Assembly (NCBI RefSeq): GCF_009711135.1 | Contig: NZ_WMIC01000015.1 | Span: 1-38,330, forward strand | Direction: 5' to 3' | Length of the DNA: 38,330 bases | From: Flavobacterium sp. LC2016-01 | Lineage (GTDB): Bacteria; Bacteroidota; Bacteroidia; Flavobacteriales; Flavobacteriaceae | Part shown: piece after piece, positions 24,178 through 32,829 of the stretch | How positions within the stretch are numbered: the stretch's first letter is position 1 | How the letters are laid out: every line of letters starts with the position of its first letter | Notes under the pieces: generated by a model | Seen by the model: the letters and a program-made list of their open reading frames with translations, nothing else | What the model was told of the DNA's origin: nothing | The model's database searches: none | Translations under genes and position numbers: made by a program

Positions 24178-25131
24178 ATGAGTAATACAATCACAACTAC
24201 AAATTTTAATTTTCCGAACCAAAAATCAGTTTACCGCGGAAAAGTTAGAGAAGTTTATAATATCAACGACGAGCTTTTAGTAATGGTAGCAACTGATAGA
24301 CTTTCGGCTTTTGATGTGGTTTTACCAAAAGGAATTCCATACAAAGGGCAAATTTTGAATCAGATTGCGACAAAATTTATGGAGTTGACTCAGGATATTG
24401 TTCCAAACTGGCTGATTGCTACTCCAGATCCAAACGTTGCTGTTGGGCATTTATGTGATCCTTTTAAAGTTGAAATGGTTATTCGCGGTTATGTTTCTGG
24501 TCATGCGGCACGTGAATATGCTGCAGGAAAAAGACAAATTTGTGGTGTAATAATGGCTGAAGGCTTAAAGGAAAACGACAAATTTCCTGAACCAATTATT
24601 ACGCCAACTACAAAAGCAGATAATGGTTCTCATGATGAAGATATTTCTCGCGAGGATATTTTATCAAAAGGAATTGTTTCTGAAGAAGATTATTTGGTTT
24701 TAGAAAAATATACACGTGCTTTATTCCAAAGAGGAACTGAAATTGCTGCCTCTCGAGGTTTAATTTTAGTTGATACAAAATACGAATTTGGAAAAACGAA
24801 AGAAGGCGTTATCGTTTTAATTGACGAAATTCATACACCAGATTCATCTCGTTATTTTTATGCAGATGGATATGCAGAAAGACAAGCAAAAGGCGAGGAG
24901 CAAAAACAATTATCAAAAGAATTTGTACGCCGCTGGTTAATCGAAAACGGTTTTCAAGGTCAGGAAGGACAACAAATTCCAGATATGTCTGATGAATATA
25001 TTGAATCTGTTTCTGAAAGATATATTGAATTGTACGAGAATATTTTAGGAGAAAAATTCGTTAAGGCTGATATTGATAATATTGATCAACGCATTGAAAA
25101 AAATGTAGTAGAATATCTTTCTTCTAAATAA
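24178..25131 (+). CDS. purC: Phosphoribosylaminoimidazole-succinocarboxamide synthase
   Basis: PurC joins aspartate to CAIR using ATP, giving SAICAR in purine synthesis in the cytoplasm. The 317-residue protein is of the longer, yeast-like SAICAR synthetase type usual in Bacteroidota. It carries the ATP-site opening KSVYRGKVREVY, the substrate segment ATDRLSAFDV, the signature VIRGYVSGHAAREY, and the conserved LVDTKYEFG followed by LIDEIHTPDSSRYF. No other pur gene is nearby. It has its own promoter box and ends at a strong terminator shared with the convergent SRPBCC gene. Confidence 0.97.
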   Translation: MSNTITTTNFNFPNQKSVYRGKVREVYNINDELLVMVATDRLSAFDVVLPKGIPYKGQILNQIATKFMELTQDIVPNWLIATPDPNVAVGHLCDPFKVEMVIRGYVSGHAAREYAAGKRQICGVIMAEGLKENDKFPEPIITPTTKADNGSHDEDISREDILSKGIVSEEDYLVLEKYTRALFQRGTEIAASRGLILVDTKYEFGKTKEGVIVLIDEIHTPDSSRYFYADGYAERQAKGEEQKQLSKEFVRRWLIENGFQGQEGQQIPDMSDEYIESVSERYIELYENILGEKFVKADIDNIDQRIEKNVVEYLSSK

Positions 25132-25146
25132 GATAAGTTACTTATG

Positions 25147-25180
25147 AAAAATGCCCTGCTAGTTTTAGCAGGGCATTTTT
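25147..25180. terminator. Bidirectional intrinsic terminator
   Basis: A perfect 14-bp stem (25147-25160 with 25167-25180, loop agtttt) contains atgccctgct and its complement, with A and T runs on the outer sides. It lies between the convergent purC and SRPBCC genes and can serve both. Confidence 0.93.
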
Positions 25181-25182
25181 AT

Positions 25183-25722
25183 TTAGTTTTCCATTTTCGC
25201 TTTTAAGTTTTCCAAACCTTTCTGCAGATCGTTTCCAATCATTTGATCCATTTTCATCATTGGCAGCATGATATTCATAGGATAAGGCATTACACCGCTG
25301 ATTCCCCATTTTACTTTTGTTTGGTTTCCAGAAGCACTTTCCGTAGACATAAAACCAACTGCAGTATCATTCATTGGCTCTTTAAAACGGAGCGCAAAGT
25401 CTATACGCTTTCCTTCTGTTATTTTTGTAATTTCCTGTTCACCAACTCCCACATCTTTCACTTCACTTTCCCATGCCGAAATGGAGCCAACAGCTCCATC
25501 AGTACCTGTATAAGTGGATTTCATTTTAGGATCAAGGTTTGCCCAGACACTAAATTCGTTTTGATTTTTTAGCGAGCGCACATAGCTAAATACTGAATCA
25601 ACAGGTTTGTTAATGGTTATTTCTCTTTCTACAGCATAATCTTTTGGCATTATAGCAGCTGCAATTAATACAACAGCAATAATTAAAATCAATGCAATTA
25701 AAATTTTCTTGATAATTCCCAT
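25183..25722 (-). CDS. Membrane-anchored SRPBCC family protein
   Basis: This 179-residue protein starts with one strong hydrophobic segment (about residues 5-27, IIKKILIALILIIAVVLIAAA) and continues as an SRPBCC/polyketide-cyclase-like domain. That domain runs from VEREITINKPVDSVFSYV to the C-terminal helix MKMDQMIGNDLQKGLENLK. The hydrophobic segment has no clear cleavage site, so it is probably an anchor holding the ligand-binding domain outside the cytoplasm. Proteins of this build are common in Bacteroidota, and their ligands are unknown. It is unrelated in position to the SRPBCC gene at 1072 and appears to be transcribed alone. Confidence 0.85.
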   Translation of the reverse strand: MGIIKKILIALILIIAVVLIAAAIMPKDYAVEREITINKPVDSVFSYVRSLKNQNEFSVWANLDPKMKSTYTGTDGAVGSISAWESEVKDVGVGEQEITKITEGKRIDFALRFKEPMNDTAVGFMSTESASGNQTKVKWGISGVMPYPMNIMLPMMKMDQMIGNDLQKGLENLKAKMEN

Positions 25723-26093
25723 AGTTTTTTTGTTTTAAGTTTTTAATCGTTTTTTGGTTTACTAAATATACATAAAATCACATAATAACGGTTGTTTTCT
25801 TCTGATTTTGAGTGAAGTAAAATGCCCGTATTTAGTGGCTCTTTTGTAAAAATGAAAAATTTTCATAAGATTTTTTACATTTTTTTGATTTAAACTGTAA
25901 CATATTGAGTTTTTGAGCGTCTATTAAGAAAGCAAATTATTAACCTTCAGTTTGATTACCAGCGCTTATATTAATTGAATGTTAAGAATTAGTTAAAACA
26001 AGGTACTTTGTAATGCATAATACATAAAATTGAATTACATTTACATAGAAATTAAAAATCATCAATAATCAATCAATTTAACAATCAATCAAC
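25723..26093. other. Intergenic stretch without identified content
   Basis: This 371-base AT-rich gap separates two divergent genes and should hold both promoters. I found no full TAnnTTTG box. The nearest candidate before the ankyrin gene is tactttg at about 26001-26007, one base short of the consensus. No ORF, tRNA, repeat or clear hairpin was seen. The size leaves room for a small RNA, but nothing supports one. Confidence 0.4.
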
Positions 26094-26477
26094 ATGAAAA
26101 AGTCAGTAATTATTTTAGGAGTAGCTTTAGTAGCTTTTGCCAATGTTTCAATGGCAGCAAATCACACAACATTAGCGGTAAATCCAAAAATTGAAATTTC
26201 TAGAAATTTCTCTGCACCATTGCACGTAGCAGTTAGTAAAGGAGATTTAGAAGTAGTGAAAAAATTTATTGCTTATGGAGCAAATGTTAATGAGCAATCA
26301 GAGGATATGACACCTTTGATGATCGCAGCTCGATACAATAAAGTTGAGATCCTTAAAGTTTTATTAGAAAATGGCGCGCGTCCAGAAGATAAAAACGAAC
26401 AAGGTTTTACAGCATTGAAATATGCACAATTGTCAAATGCAACAGAAGCTATTGCAATCTTAAAAGATTTAAAATAA
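26094..26477 (+). CDS. Secreted ankyrin-repeat protein
   Basis: This 127-residue protein has a signal peptide (MKKSVIILGVALVAFANVSMAA, cut near residue 22) followed by about three ankyrin repeats between residues 40 and 127. The repeat hallmarks are APLHVAVSKGDLEVVKKFIAYGANVN, TPLMIAARYNKVEILKVLLENGA and a shorter TALKYAQLSNATEAIAIL. Ankyrin repeats bind other proteins. Small exported ones in bacteria are sometimes linked to catalases or peroxidases, but none is adjacent here. The mature protein is probably periplasmic and its partner is unknown. It stands alone with a terminator after it. Confidence 0.9.
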   Translation: MKKSVIILGVALVAFANVSMAANHTTLAVNPKIEISRNFSAPLHVAVSKGDLEVVKKFIAYGANVNEQSEDMTPLMIAARYNKVEILKVLLENGARPEDKNEQGFTALKYAQLSNATEAIAILKDLK

Positions 26478-26514
26478 CAGTTTAAATCTAGTTTGAGTTA
26501 GAGTTAGTATACTT

Positions 26515-26546
26515 AACGGCCTTCCTTGAGCAGAGGGCCGTTTTTT
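26515..26546 (+). terminator. Intrinsic terminator after the ankyrin gene
   Basis: A nine-pair stem including one G-T pair (26515-26523 with 26534-26542) contains aacggcc and ggccgtt, and is followed by a T-run. Confidence 0.85.
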
Positions 26547-26568
26547 ATTTTTATACGATCAAGAAATT

Positions 26569-27171
26569 TTAAAAATTGATTTCTTGAATTTTCTTATCCT
26601 GAAATCTCGAGAATAAAATCAAAGCTGTAATCGCACCAATTGTGGCAAACAGCATATCTGACTGGGTATCCCAAACATAACCCTGCGTTCCTAAAAAAGC
26701 ATCACCGCCATCTCCGGTTGCCAGAGAAACAAACCATTCTATAAATTCGTAAGCAGCACTTATTGCCAAACAAATACTCACAATAATAAAATTGAAAAAA
26801 CTTTTATTGCTGATGACTTTTTTGCGGATAAATAATTCTCGTATAATCATGGCAGGAACAAATCCTTGAGCAAAATGACCTACTTTATCATAATTATTTC
26901 GGCTTTGATGAAAAATTTCTCTTATATAATCAAAGAAAGGAACTTCGGCATAAGTATAATGACCGCCGATGAATAGAATTATACAATGTATTAAAATCAA
27001 GGTATAAGTGAAATTGGTAAAACGGAATTTTTTGAAGGTGAATGCTAAAATCAGAAATCCAATAATTGCAGGAATAATTTCGAGAAAACAAGTAAAACCT
27101 TCTTTTGCATTTATAACTGAGGCTAACAAAGAAATTGAAAAAATGGTTATTAGAAAATAGATGTATTTCAT
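26569..27171 (-). CDS. DUF2238 (YjdF-like) integral membrane protein
   Basis: This 200-residue protein has about six hydrophobic segments and the DUF2238 core: IGGHYTYAEVPFFDYI, NNYDKVGHFAQGFVPAMIIRE, ISAAYEFIEWF and GTQGYVWDTQSDMLFATIGA. The conserved Asp, His and Glu residues within or beside the membrane suggest a metal or proton site, but the family (E. coli YjdF) has no assigned function. It is convergent with the ankyrin gene and lies downstream of the efflux pump terminator, so it is transcribed separately. Its promoter was not identified. Confidence 0.88.
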   Translation of the reverse strand: MKYIYFLITIFSISLLASVINAKEGFTCFLEIIPAIIGFLILAFTFKKFRFTNFTYTLILIHCIILFIGGHYTYAEVPFFDYIREIFHQSRNNYDKVGHFAQGFVPAMIIRELFIRKKVISNKSFFNFIIVSICLAISAAYEFIEWFVSLATGDGGDAFLGTQGYVWDTQSDMLFATIGAITALILFSRFQDKKIQEINF

Positions 27172-27227
27172 AAATTGTCGTTTTAAGATCTACTGCAAGA
27201 TATTAAACTAAAGCGTAAGGGAAATAA

Positions 27228-27259
27228 AAAAAGCACCATTAAAATTAATGATGCTTTTT
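27228..27259 (-). terminator. Intrinsic terminator after the RND pump gene
   Basis: On the minus strand a near-perfect stem (27245-27259 with 27228-27242; one position becomes a G-U pair in RNA) is followed by a U-run. It lies about 20 bases after the pump stop codon and ends the efflux operon. Confidence 0.8.
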
Positions 27260-27278
27260 CTTCTAATTACAATTTTAA

Positions 27279-30200
27279 TTATTCTATAGGAACATTTTTC
27301 TTGCGATTGAAAACCCAGAAAATAATCGGGAAGACAAGCAATGTTAGAATCGTAGCAGTAACTAAACCTCCAATAATTACAATTGCAAGAGGTTTTTGAG
27401 ATTCAGAACCAATTCCAGTTGAAATTGCTGCCGGCATTAAACCTATTGAAGCCATTAATGCAGTCATAACTACAGCTCTTGTTCTGGCTTTCACTCCCAT
27501 AAAAATAGATTCTTCGAGCGTGAACTTGGCCTTCAAATTATGATGGAATTCTGATATTAAAATAACTCCATTTTGAATACAAATTCCAAGTAAGGCAATG
27601 AAACCAACACCAGCGGAGATTCCAAAATTCATTCCGGTAATATGCAAAGCCATAATTCCTCCAATAACTGCAAACGGAACATTGGCCAAAACTAAAAGTG
27701 AATCTTTTATATTTCCGAACAAAATAAAAAGCAGCACAAATATTCCAATTAAACTGATTGGTACAACTTGAGCCAGACGCGCACTTGCACGAACCTGATT
27801 TTCAAATTCTCCTGTCCAGCCAGTTGTGTAGCCTGTAGGCATTTTTAATTCGGCTACTTTTTTCTGAGCTTCAGCAATTGTGCTTCCTAAATCGCGGTCA
27901 CGAACAGAGAATTTTACTCCAATGAAACGTTTTGTGTTGTCTCTGTAAATAAATGCAGGACCCGTTATAGTTTTAATGTCGCAGATTTCTTTCAGCGGAA
28001 TTTTAACACCGCTTATTGTTGGAACTTTAAGTTCAGCCAAATCTTCTTCGTCTTTTCGATATTCTTTAGAAAAACGAACTCTGACATCAAATTTCTTTTC
28101 ATCTTCATATTTCTGAGTAGCTGTTTTTCCACCAAAAGCCAATTCTAAAACGGCTTGTGCATCACTTAAAGTTACGCCATAAGCTGCCATTTTTTCTCGA
28201 TCTAAAATAACGCTGATTTCTGGCTGACCGATATTACGAAGAATACCAACGTCTTTAATTCCTGGGATATTCTTTATTTTGTCTAACACTTCATTTGATA
28301 ATTCATCTAATTTATCAAGATCATCGCCATAAATTTTCACAGCATTAGAAGCTTTAAAACCTGCAACAGATTCAGCTACGTTGTCAATAACCGGCTGTGA
28401 ATAATTATAAGTGATACCTTGATGAACTTTCAGTTTTTTATCCATTTCATTAATCAAATCATCCATAGAAATTTTGCGTGTCCACTCCGATTTTGGTTTT
28501 AAATCTACTTGAAGCTGAATAAAACCAAAACCATTTGGGTCAGTTCCATCATTGCTTCGGCCCGTTTGCGAGAGCACATTTTTAACTTCAGGAAAACTTT
28601 CAAGATCTTTTCTGATCATCGATGCCGTCTGTACACTTTCAGGAAGCGAAGTACTCATTGGTAATTCTGCAGTTACCCATAAAGCGCCTTCATTTAATTG
28701 TGGTAAAAATTCGGTTCCTAAAAAAGTAGCCGAAAAGAAAACGCTAACTAAAACAGCCACAGCAGCAATTAATGTTTGAACTTTATGCTTAAATGTCCAG
28801 GCAAATCCTTTTCCAACAATTCTGTCCCAGAAATTTACAAATGGATTATGTTTTTCTTTTACGTTTTTATTTAAAAGAATGTGTGATAAAACCGGAACCA
28901 ATGTCAAAGTAAAAAGCAACGCTCCCATTAATGCAAAACCTAATGTGTAGGCGAGAGGAGAGAACATTTTTCCTTCTACTTTCTGGAATGAAAAGATAGG
29001 CAATAGGGCAGTAATGATGATTAATTTAGAAAAGAAGATAGCTTTACCCATTTCAGTTCCTGTTTTTTTAATCAAACTTCCTTTGGCAATTTTATTGTAT
29101 GCCGTCATTCCGAGTTGATGCGCCCGATGATCTAAAACCACAAACAATCCTTCAACCATAACGACAGCACCATCAATAATAATCCCGAAATCGACTGCTC
29201 CCAAACTCAGTAAGTTGGCACTCATTCCCATCATTTTTAGGCACAAAAAGGCAAATAATAACGATAACGGAATTACAATCGAAACGGTAAAAGTAGTTCG
29301 CCAGTCGGCCATGAATAAGAAAACGACAACAGTAACTAAAATTATTCCTTCAAATAAATTGTGCATTACAGTTTCGGTCGTGAAGTTCATTAAATTATCA
29401 CGATCGTAAAACGTTTCTATTTTAATGTCTTTTGGTAGAATATTTTCGTTTAAATCCTTTATTTTATCTTTAATCAATGCTAAAGTTTCCTGCGCATTTT
29501 CGCCTTTTCGCATTACGACAATTCCTTCTACAGCATCATCGTTTTTTCCAATTCCGGTTTGACCAACTCTCGGCATTGCGCTTTCATAAACATTTGCCAC
29601 ATTTTTAACCAAAATCGGATTTCCGCCGGCATCATCAACAATAATATTTTCAATATCAGGAATTGATTTTAAAAGCCCGACACCACGAACCACAAATGCT
29701 TGACCATTTTTTTCTATAATATCACCGCCAACATTTAAGTTTCCTGCGTTTACAGCATTGTAAACTTGTAAAGGCGTAATATTATATTTAGCCAATTTAA
29801 TTGGATCAACCCCAACTTCATACGTTTTAGTCTGACCTCCAAAAACATTCAAATCGGCAACACCGGGAACGGCACGCAACTGTTTGTCAATTACCCAATT
29901 TTGATACGTCAATAATTCTCGGCTGTCTCTGCTGTTGCTTTTTACGATATATCTAAAAATTTCTCCGGTTGGCCCATATGGAGGCTGAACGTCTGGTTCA
30001 ACATCATCTGGAAGTGAAACATTTTTTAATAAATTATTTACCTGTAAACGCGCAAAAGTATCATCGACACCGTCATCAAAAATAATTTTGATTACAGACA
30101 AACCAAACATCGTAATACTGCGGACGCTTGTCTTTTTTTGTACTGAGTTCATTGAGATCTCAATTGGAGAAGTTACAAAACGCTCAACTTCCTCGGCACT

Positions 30201-30377
30201 TTTACCATTCCATTGTGTGATAATGATAATTTGCGTATTTGTTACATCTGGAAAAGCATCAATTGGCATATTTTTAAAGGAGATAAATCCTGCGACCGCC
30301 AATAATCCCACCCAAAAAAAGGTGAAAGCTTTATTCTTAAGTGAAAAAGCAATTATATTTCTAATGAATTTGTTCAT
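27279..30377 (-). CDS. CzcA/CusA family heavy-metal efflux RND pump
   Basis: This 1032-residue inner-membrane pump is of normal length for the heavy-metal-efflux RND family and uses the proton gradient to expel metal ions through a TolC-type channel. It begins MNKFIRNIIAFSLKN and has the two large periplasmic loops and about 12 membrane segments. The fourth helix carries DFGIIIDGAVVMVE with Asp396, Asp402 and Glu409. Those three acids match the proton-relay residues of CzcA (Zn/Co/Cd type) rather than the CusA copper/silver pattern, so a divalent metal is the likelier substrate. It is the last gene of the tolC-adaptor-porin-pump run, 84 bases after the porin gene, and is followed by a terminator. 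Confidence 0.95.
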   Translation of the reverse strand: MNKFIRNIIAFSLKNKAFTFFWVGLLAVAGFISFKNMPIDAFPDVTNTQIIIITQWNGKSAEEVERFVTSPIEISMNSVQKKTSVRSITMFGLSVIKIIFDDGVDDTFARLQVNNLLKNVSLPDDVEPDVQPPYGPTGEIFRYIVKSNSRDSRELLTYQNWVIDKQLRAVPGVADLNVFGGQTKTYEVGVDPIKLAKYNITPLQVYNAVNAGNLNVGGDIIEKNGQAFVVRGVGLLKSIPDIENIIVDDAGGNPILVKNVANVYESAMPRVGQTGIGKNDDAVEGIVVMRKGENAQETLALIKDKIKDLNENILPKDIKIETFYDRDNLMNFTTETVMHNLFEGIILVTVVVFLFMADWRTTFTVSIVIPLSLLFAFLCLKMMGMSANLLSLGAVDFGIIIDGAVVMVEGLFVVLDHRAHQLGMTAYNKIAKGSLIKKTGTEMGKAIFFSKLIIITALLPIFSFQKVEGKMFSPLAYTLGFALMGALLFTLTLVPVLSHILLNKNVKEKHNPFVNFWDRIVGKGFAWTFKHKVQTLIAAVAVLVSVFFSATFLGTEFLPQLNEGALWVTAELPMSTSLPESVQTASMIRKDLESFPEVKNVLSQTGRSNDGTDPNGFGFIQLQVDLKPKSEWTRKISMDDLINEMDKKLKVHQGITYNYSQPVIDNVAESVAGFKASNAVKIYGDDLDKLDELSNEVLDKIKNIPGIKDVGILRNIGQPEISVILDREKMAAYGVTLSDAQAVLELAFGGKTATQKYEDEKKFDVRVRFSKEYRKDEEDLAELKVPTISGVKIPLKEICDIKTITGPAFIYRDNTKRFIGVKFSVRDRDLGSTIAEAQKKVAELKMPTGYTTGWTGEFENQVRASARLAQVVPISLIGIFVLLFILFGNIKDSLLVLANVPFAVIGGIMALHITGMNFGISAGVGFIALLGICIQNGVILISEFHHNLKAKFTLEESIFMGVKARTRAVVMTALMASIGLMPAAISTGIGSESQKPLAIVIIGGLVTATILTLLVFPIIFWVFNRKKNVPIE

Positions 30378-30461
30378 TCTAAAAAGTATTTTTAATGATG
30401 AATTTTTATTTTTTTAATTCTGTTGCTTTCGTTTTAAGAATGCATATTTAGTATTATAGGA

Positions 30462-31727
30462 TTAAAACTCGGTGTGAAAACGCAATGCAAAAAACTGGAT
30501 TGGGCCTCTGTCTTTATTATATCCCGGATTCATTGCAAATTGATAATCTGGCGATAATGTAATATGTGTATTGGGCACTAAAAAGGAATAAAATACTTCT
30601 ACAATTTGTTCAACGCCATAATTTAAAGTTCCGTCGCCAATCATAAAACCATTTCCTCCAAGCTTTTGATATTCTTTATGCGAATTCGATAATCCATTTG
30701 CCACGAGAGCAATTCCGCCAAAATCATCAGTTCGATTCCACATTTTTCCATTTAAATGAATACCCATTTGTGCTGATCGGTCAATTTCTGTAAACGCCCA
30801 GGTTTCGTTTTTTCCATCATTATAGCTTATTCGCCCAAAAAGTCCCCAGCTATCGTTGTGCGTATAATCCATATTTAAACCAATTCCATATTTGGTACGC
30901 CCGTTTTGCCTGGTACTTTGAATATCTGGAGTGGTTGTGAAATTGGAGTTTGATTGCTCATAATTTCCCATTCCGGCTACATTTCTAAAACCTAATAATT
31001 TTATAGTGCTGCTGTCATTGTTTTTAAAGACAATTTTTTTCTCAATTTCTATGTTTATCGCATTCGAATTGGCAAAGCTAAATTCAACATTTGGACCATT
31101 GGCATACGTTGGTAATGCGGTTAAGGAACCTCTTATTTGCCAGGTATCAAACTGATAATTGGCGTACAAACCATCTGTGTATCCTCTTGTGTTTGCAGCA
31201 TAATCCCATGCTCCGTAAGTCATTAATGACCAATTTAAAAACTGTGTTCTGGGATCATGTGAATAGAGACTGTTATCGAAATAGTCAGATAATCCAAATT
31301 TCCCGAAAACCAATTGTAAGGATTGGTTATTTTTAAACTGAATTTTTTGTTCCAATAACATTCTTGCCACATAAACAACTGGTTTAGTATCTCCAATTCT
31401 GAATGTTTCTCCGTTTGGAAAACCTCCTAATCCTCTGGCTTGTGATAAACCTTCTCCTCCTGACATTTCTGGATTAAAAGTTACGGTAGCACCTTTCCAA
31501 AGCGGCACATCAAGATATAAAGTTGATGTTAATGATAAGGCACCTTCGTCTTCTGGATGCATACTGTTTGTTCCTGAATAGTCAGCATGAAAAGCAGGAT
31601 GATATTGATATATAGACGTCATTTGAAATTTCAGACTATATTTTCGGATCGAATCTGTTTCTTGAGAAAATGAAAACGTCGAAACAAATAACGCTGCAAA
31701 CCCCAGTATTTTTCCAGATTTTTCCAT
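30462..31727 (-). CDS. OprB-like outer-membrane porin within the efflux operon
   Basis: This 421-residue protein has a signal peptide (MEKSGKILGFAALFVSTFSFSQ) and a beta-barrel pattern ending in an aromatic residue (FFALRFHTEF). The segments LYLDVPLWKGATVTFNPEMSGGEGLSQARG and GGFPNGETFRIG are typical of the carbohydrate-selective OprB porin family; the rest is barrel strands with Asn-, Tyr- and Gly-rich loops. Its gene starts four bases after the adaptor stop, so it is firmly in the efflux operon. A porin is not a standard part of a CzcCBA system. It may admit a counter-ion or ligand, or serve as an alternative exit, but that is inference. Confidence 0.82.
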   Translation of the reverse strand: MEKSGKILGFAALFVSTFSFSQETDSIRKYSLKFQMTSIYQYHPAFHADYSGTNSMHPEDEGALSLTSTLYLDVPLWKGATVTFNPEMSGGEGLSQARGLGGFPNGETFRIGDTKPVVYVARMLLEQKIQFKNNQSLQLVFGKFGLSDYFDNSLYSHDPRTQFLNWSLMTYGAWDYAANTRGYTDGLYANYQFDTWQIRGSLTALPTYANGPNVEFSFANSNAINIEIEKKIVFKNNDSSTIKLLGFRNVAGMGNYEQSNSNFTTTPDIQSTRQNGRTKYGIGLNMDYTHNDSWGLFGRISYNDGKNETWAFTEIDRSAQMGIHLNGKMWNRTDDFGGIALVANGLSNSHKEYQKLGGNGFMIGDGTLNYGVEQIVEVFYSFLVPNTHITLSPDYQFAMNPGYNKDRGPIQFFALRFHTEF

Positions 31728-31731
31728 TTTC

Positions 31732-32817
31732 CTATTCGTTTAAAGCACGGTAAATAAATAACTGATTGTTGGTAATGACTTTTTCATTTTCTTTTAAACC
31801 GCTAGAAATGTAAGTGGTATTTCCAACAACTCTGTAAACTTCAACTTGTCTTGTTTCAATATTGTGACGATCTTTAAAAATCATTACGAAGTTTTTACTT
31901 TTATCAAAAACAATGGCATTACTTGGAATCGCGATCATTGATTTATCTTCGTTAAATGACAACTTTATAGTTGCGTTCATGTCCGGTTTTAAAAGATATC
32001 CCGGATTTTGCAATTTAATACGTGCCTGCATTGCTTTGGTTTCAGGATCAATTACGTTGAAAATTTTATCTACTTTTCCTTTAAAAACTTTATCAGGATA
32101 ACTTAAAGAGGTTACATCAGCATCAATTCCTAATTTCACCTTATTAATATCTATTTCGTTGATATTCGCCATTGCCCAAACTTCACTTATTTCGGCAATA
32201 TCAAAAATATTTTCAGAACGGTCGCTTCGCAAAAGCATATCCTGATTGATGCTTTTTTGAATAATAAATCCACTAATAGGTGCAGTCACTTCATAAATAG
32301 AACCGGCTTTAATATTGTAGATTTTATACGTTTCCTGAATTTTACTTAATTGCGATTGTGCTTTTGCCACTTCTGATTTTGCCTGCAGCACTTCACTTTC
32401 AGAATTTAATTTTCCGTCGAACAATTCCTGCGCTACTTTCAAATTATTTTTGGCAACCAATAAATCACTTTTTGCATCAAGAGCTTGTTTCTCAAAATCG
32501 GCAATATCGGTACTTTTTATGGTAGCCAGAACTTGTCCTTTATGTACATAATCTCCAAGTTCGACATTTACTTTGATAACATTTCCTCCAACAAGCGGAT
32601 ATACATCAATCATTTTATTATTATCAGCAGTAATTTTTCCGTAAAAACTTAATTCGTTTTTTACAGACTCTGTTTTTGCTTCGGCTGTTGTAGTCGTTTT
32701 CAGCATGGCATCGCTCAAGGCAAAAGTGGTATTGGTGTCCGGATTTTGAACTTCCTTTTTGCAACTAGTAACAGATAGACTTACGATTGCAATGGCTATG
32801 ATTAGTTTATGTTTCAT
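31732..32817 (-). CDS. Efflux RND periplasmic adaptor (membrane-fusion lipoprotein)
   Basis: This 361-residue protein links the RND pump to the outer-membrane channel. It starts with a lipoprotein signal (lipobox VTSC, Cys19). It then shows the adaptor order: a lipoyl half-motif with GDYVHKGQVLATIKS, a helical hairpin (about 110-165), the second lipoyl half (VTAPISGFI), a beta-barrel domain, and a membrane-proximal domain. No His-rich metal-binding N-terminal extension like that of CzcB is seen. It starts 12 bases after the tolC stop and ends four bases before the porin start. Confidence 0.94.
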   Translation of the reverse strand: MKHKLIIAIAIVSLSVTSCKKEVQNPDTNTTFALSDAMLKTTTTAEAKTESVKNELSFYGKITADNNKMIDVYPLVGGNVIKVNVELGDYVHKGQVLATIKSTDIADFEKQALDAKSDLLVAKNNLKVAQELFDGKLNSESEVLQAKSEVAKAQSQLSKIQETYKIYNIKAGSIYEVTAPISGFIIQKSINQDMLLRSDRSENIFDIAEISEVWAMANINEIDINKVKLGIDADVTSLSYPDKVFKGKVDKIFNVIDPETKAMQARIKLQNPGYLLKPDMNATIKLSFNEDKSMIAIPSNAIVFDKSKNFVMIFKDRHNIETRQVEVYRVVGNTTYISSGLKENEKVITNNQLFIYRALNE

Positions 32818-32829
32818 CTTTCTTTAAAT

